A DNA stretch of 64,000 bases from Arthrobacter sp. Leaf141. GTDB taxonomy: Bacteria; Actinomycetota; Actinomycetes; Actinomycetales; Micrococcaceae. Positions 63,942 to 64,000 of the stretch are shown piece after piece. Position 1 is the stretch's first letter, and each line of letters opens with the position of its first letter. The notes under the pieces are model-generated. The model searched no databases and had not been told where the DNA came from. It saw only the letters and a program-made list of their open reading frames with translations. The DNA lies in contig NZ_LMOL01000023.1 of the NCBI RefSeq assembly GCF_001424565.1, forward strand, positions 1 through 64,000, read 5' to 3'. Both the position numbers and the translations under genes were made by a program.

Positions 63942-63972
63942 GATACCCAGCGTACCTGATACGCTGGGTATC
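63942..63972. promoter_or_regulatory. TetR-type operator, perfect 13-bp inverted repeat
   Basis: GATACCCAGCGTA and TACGCTGGGTATC flank a five-base centre (CCTGA). It lies between the thiolase operon and the divergent gene and abuts the latter's GTG, a classic position for an autorepressing TetR-family regulator. Confidence 0.75.
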
Positions 63973-64000
63973 GTGAACATCCAGGAACCCGGCGCCGGCG
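63973..64000 (+). CDS. 5' end of a divergent gene, probably a TetR-family regulator (truncated)
   Basis: Only the first nine codons are in the window: GTG then Asn-Ile-Gln-Glu-Pro-Gly-Ala-Gly. The start directly follows the inverted repeat, and its place opposite a fatty-acid operon suggests a TetR regulator. The family cannot be confirmed from these bases. Confidence 0.4.

Noticed and set aside
1..64000. CRISPR arrays, rRNA genes or complete insertion sequences
   Set aside because: No regularly spaced repeats, rRNA sequence or transposase with terminal repeats was found by eye.

Overview
The window reads as a chromosomal segment of a high-GC actinobacterium, most likely a Micrococcaceae of the Arthrobacter/Pseudarthrobacter group. 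The grounds are a Pup-proteasome locus with PafB and PafC fused into one protein, a mycothiol biosynthesis gene (mshC), RbpA, DUF3090, DUF4193 and DUF5703 proteins, an Arthrobacter-style helicase-associated-domain protein, and frequent GTG starts and ATGA overlaps. These assignments come from reading the sequence; no database search was run.

Bases 1 to about 13,500 are an accessory zone. It is visibly less GC-rich, with wide gaps and many very small genes: short two-helix membrane proteins (including a tandem paralogous pair), unrecognised proteins, a META-like lipoprotein, a decayed RCC1-repeat protein, a secreted Ig-like repeat protein and an SOS-controlled umuDC operon with a matching LexA box. 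It ends near 13,584-13,611 at a 28-bp sequence that looks like an actinobacterial dif site (XerC/XerD), so this may be the replication terminus.

Bases 13,671 to 24,668 are ordinary core and semi-core genes: a GH43-like glycosidase with a LacI-type operator, DUF3090, pyroglutamyl peptidase, rifampicin ADP-ribosyltransferase (arr), a three-gene type III polyketide synthase / methyltransferase / flavin hydroxylase cassette, peptide deformylase, an RlmA-type methyltransferase, NfeD plus an SPFH protein, and rbpA behind a SigH/SigR-type promoter.

Bases 24,693 to 45,145 are one long minus-strand block: polyprenol-phosphate mannose synthase, an amidohydrolase, helY, tatC, tatA, an unknown membrane protein, fused pafBC, two FKBP isomerases, pafA, prcA, prcB, pup, dop, arc/mpa, trmI, a site-2 protease and a HAD phosphatase. 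Arc (Mpa) unfolds proteins tagged with Pup by PafA, PrcAB degrades them, Dop deamidates Pup and removes it, and PafBC is the DNA-damage transcription activator.

Bases 45,298 to 60,302 carry a PAC2 protein, mshC, uppP, an aldo/keto reductase, small DUF proteins, an acyl-CoA dehydrogenase and M20 peptidase pair, tRNA-Leu(GAG), a DUF805 protein, two overlapping GT9 glycosyltransferases, a DUF4193 protein, an M50-like membrane protease, a glutathionyl-hydroquinone-reductase homologue, a beta-lactamase-fold hydrolase and an FUSC-like protein. Bases 60,299 to the end hold a MaoC / FabG4-type reductase / thiolase operon. A perfect 13-bp inverted repeat separates it from a divergent gene of which only the first codons are present.
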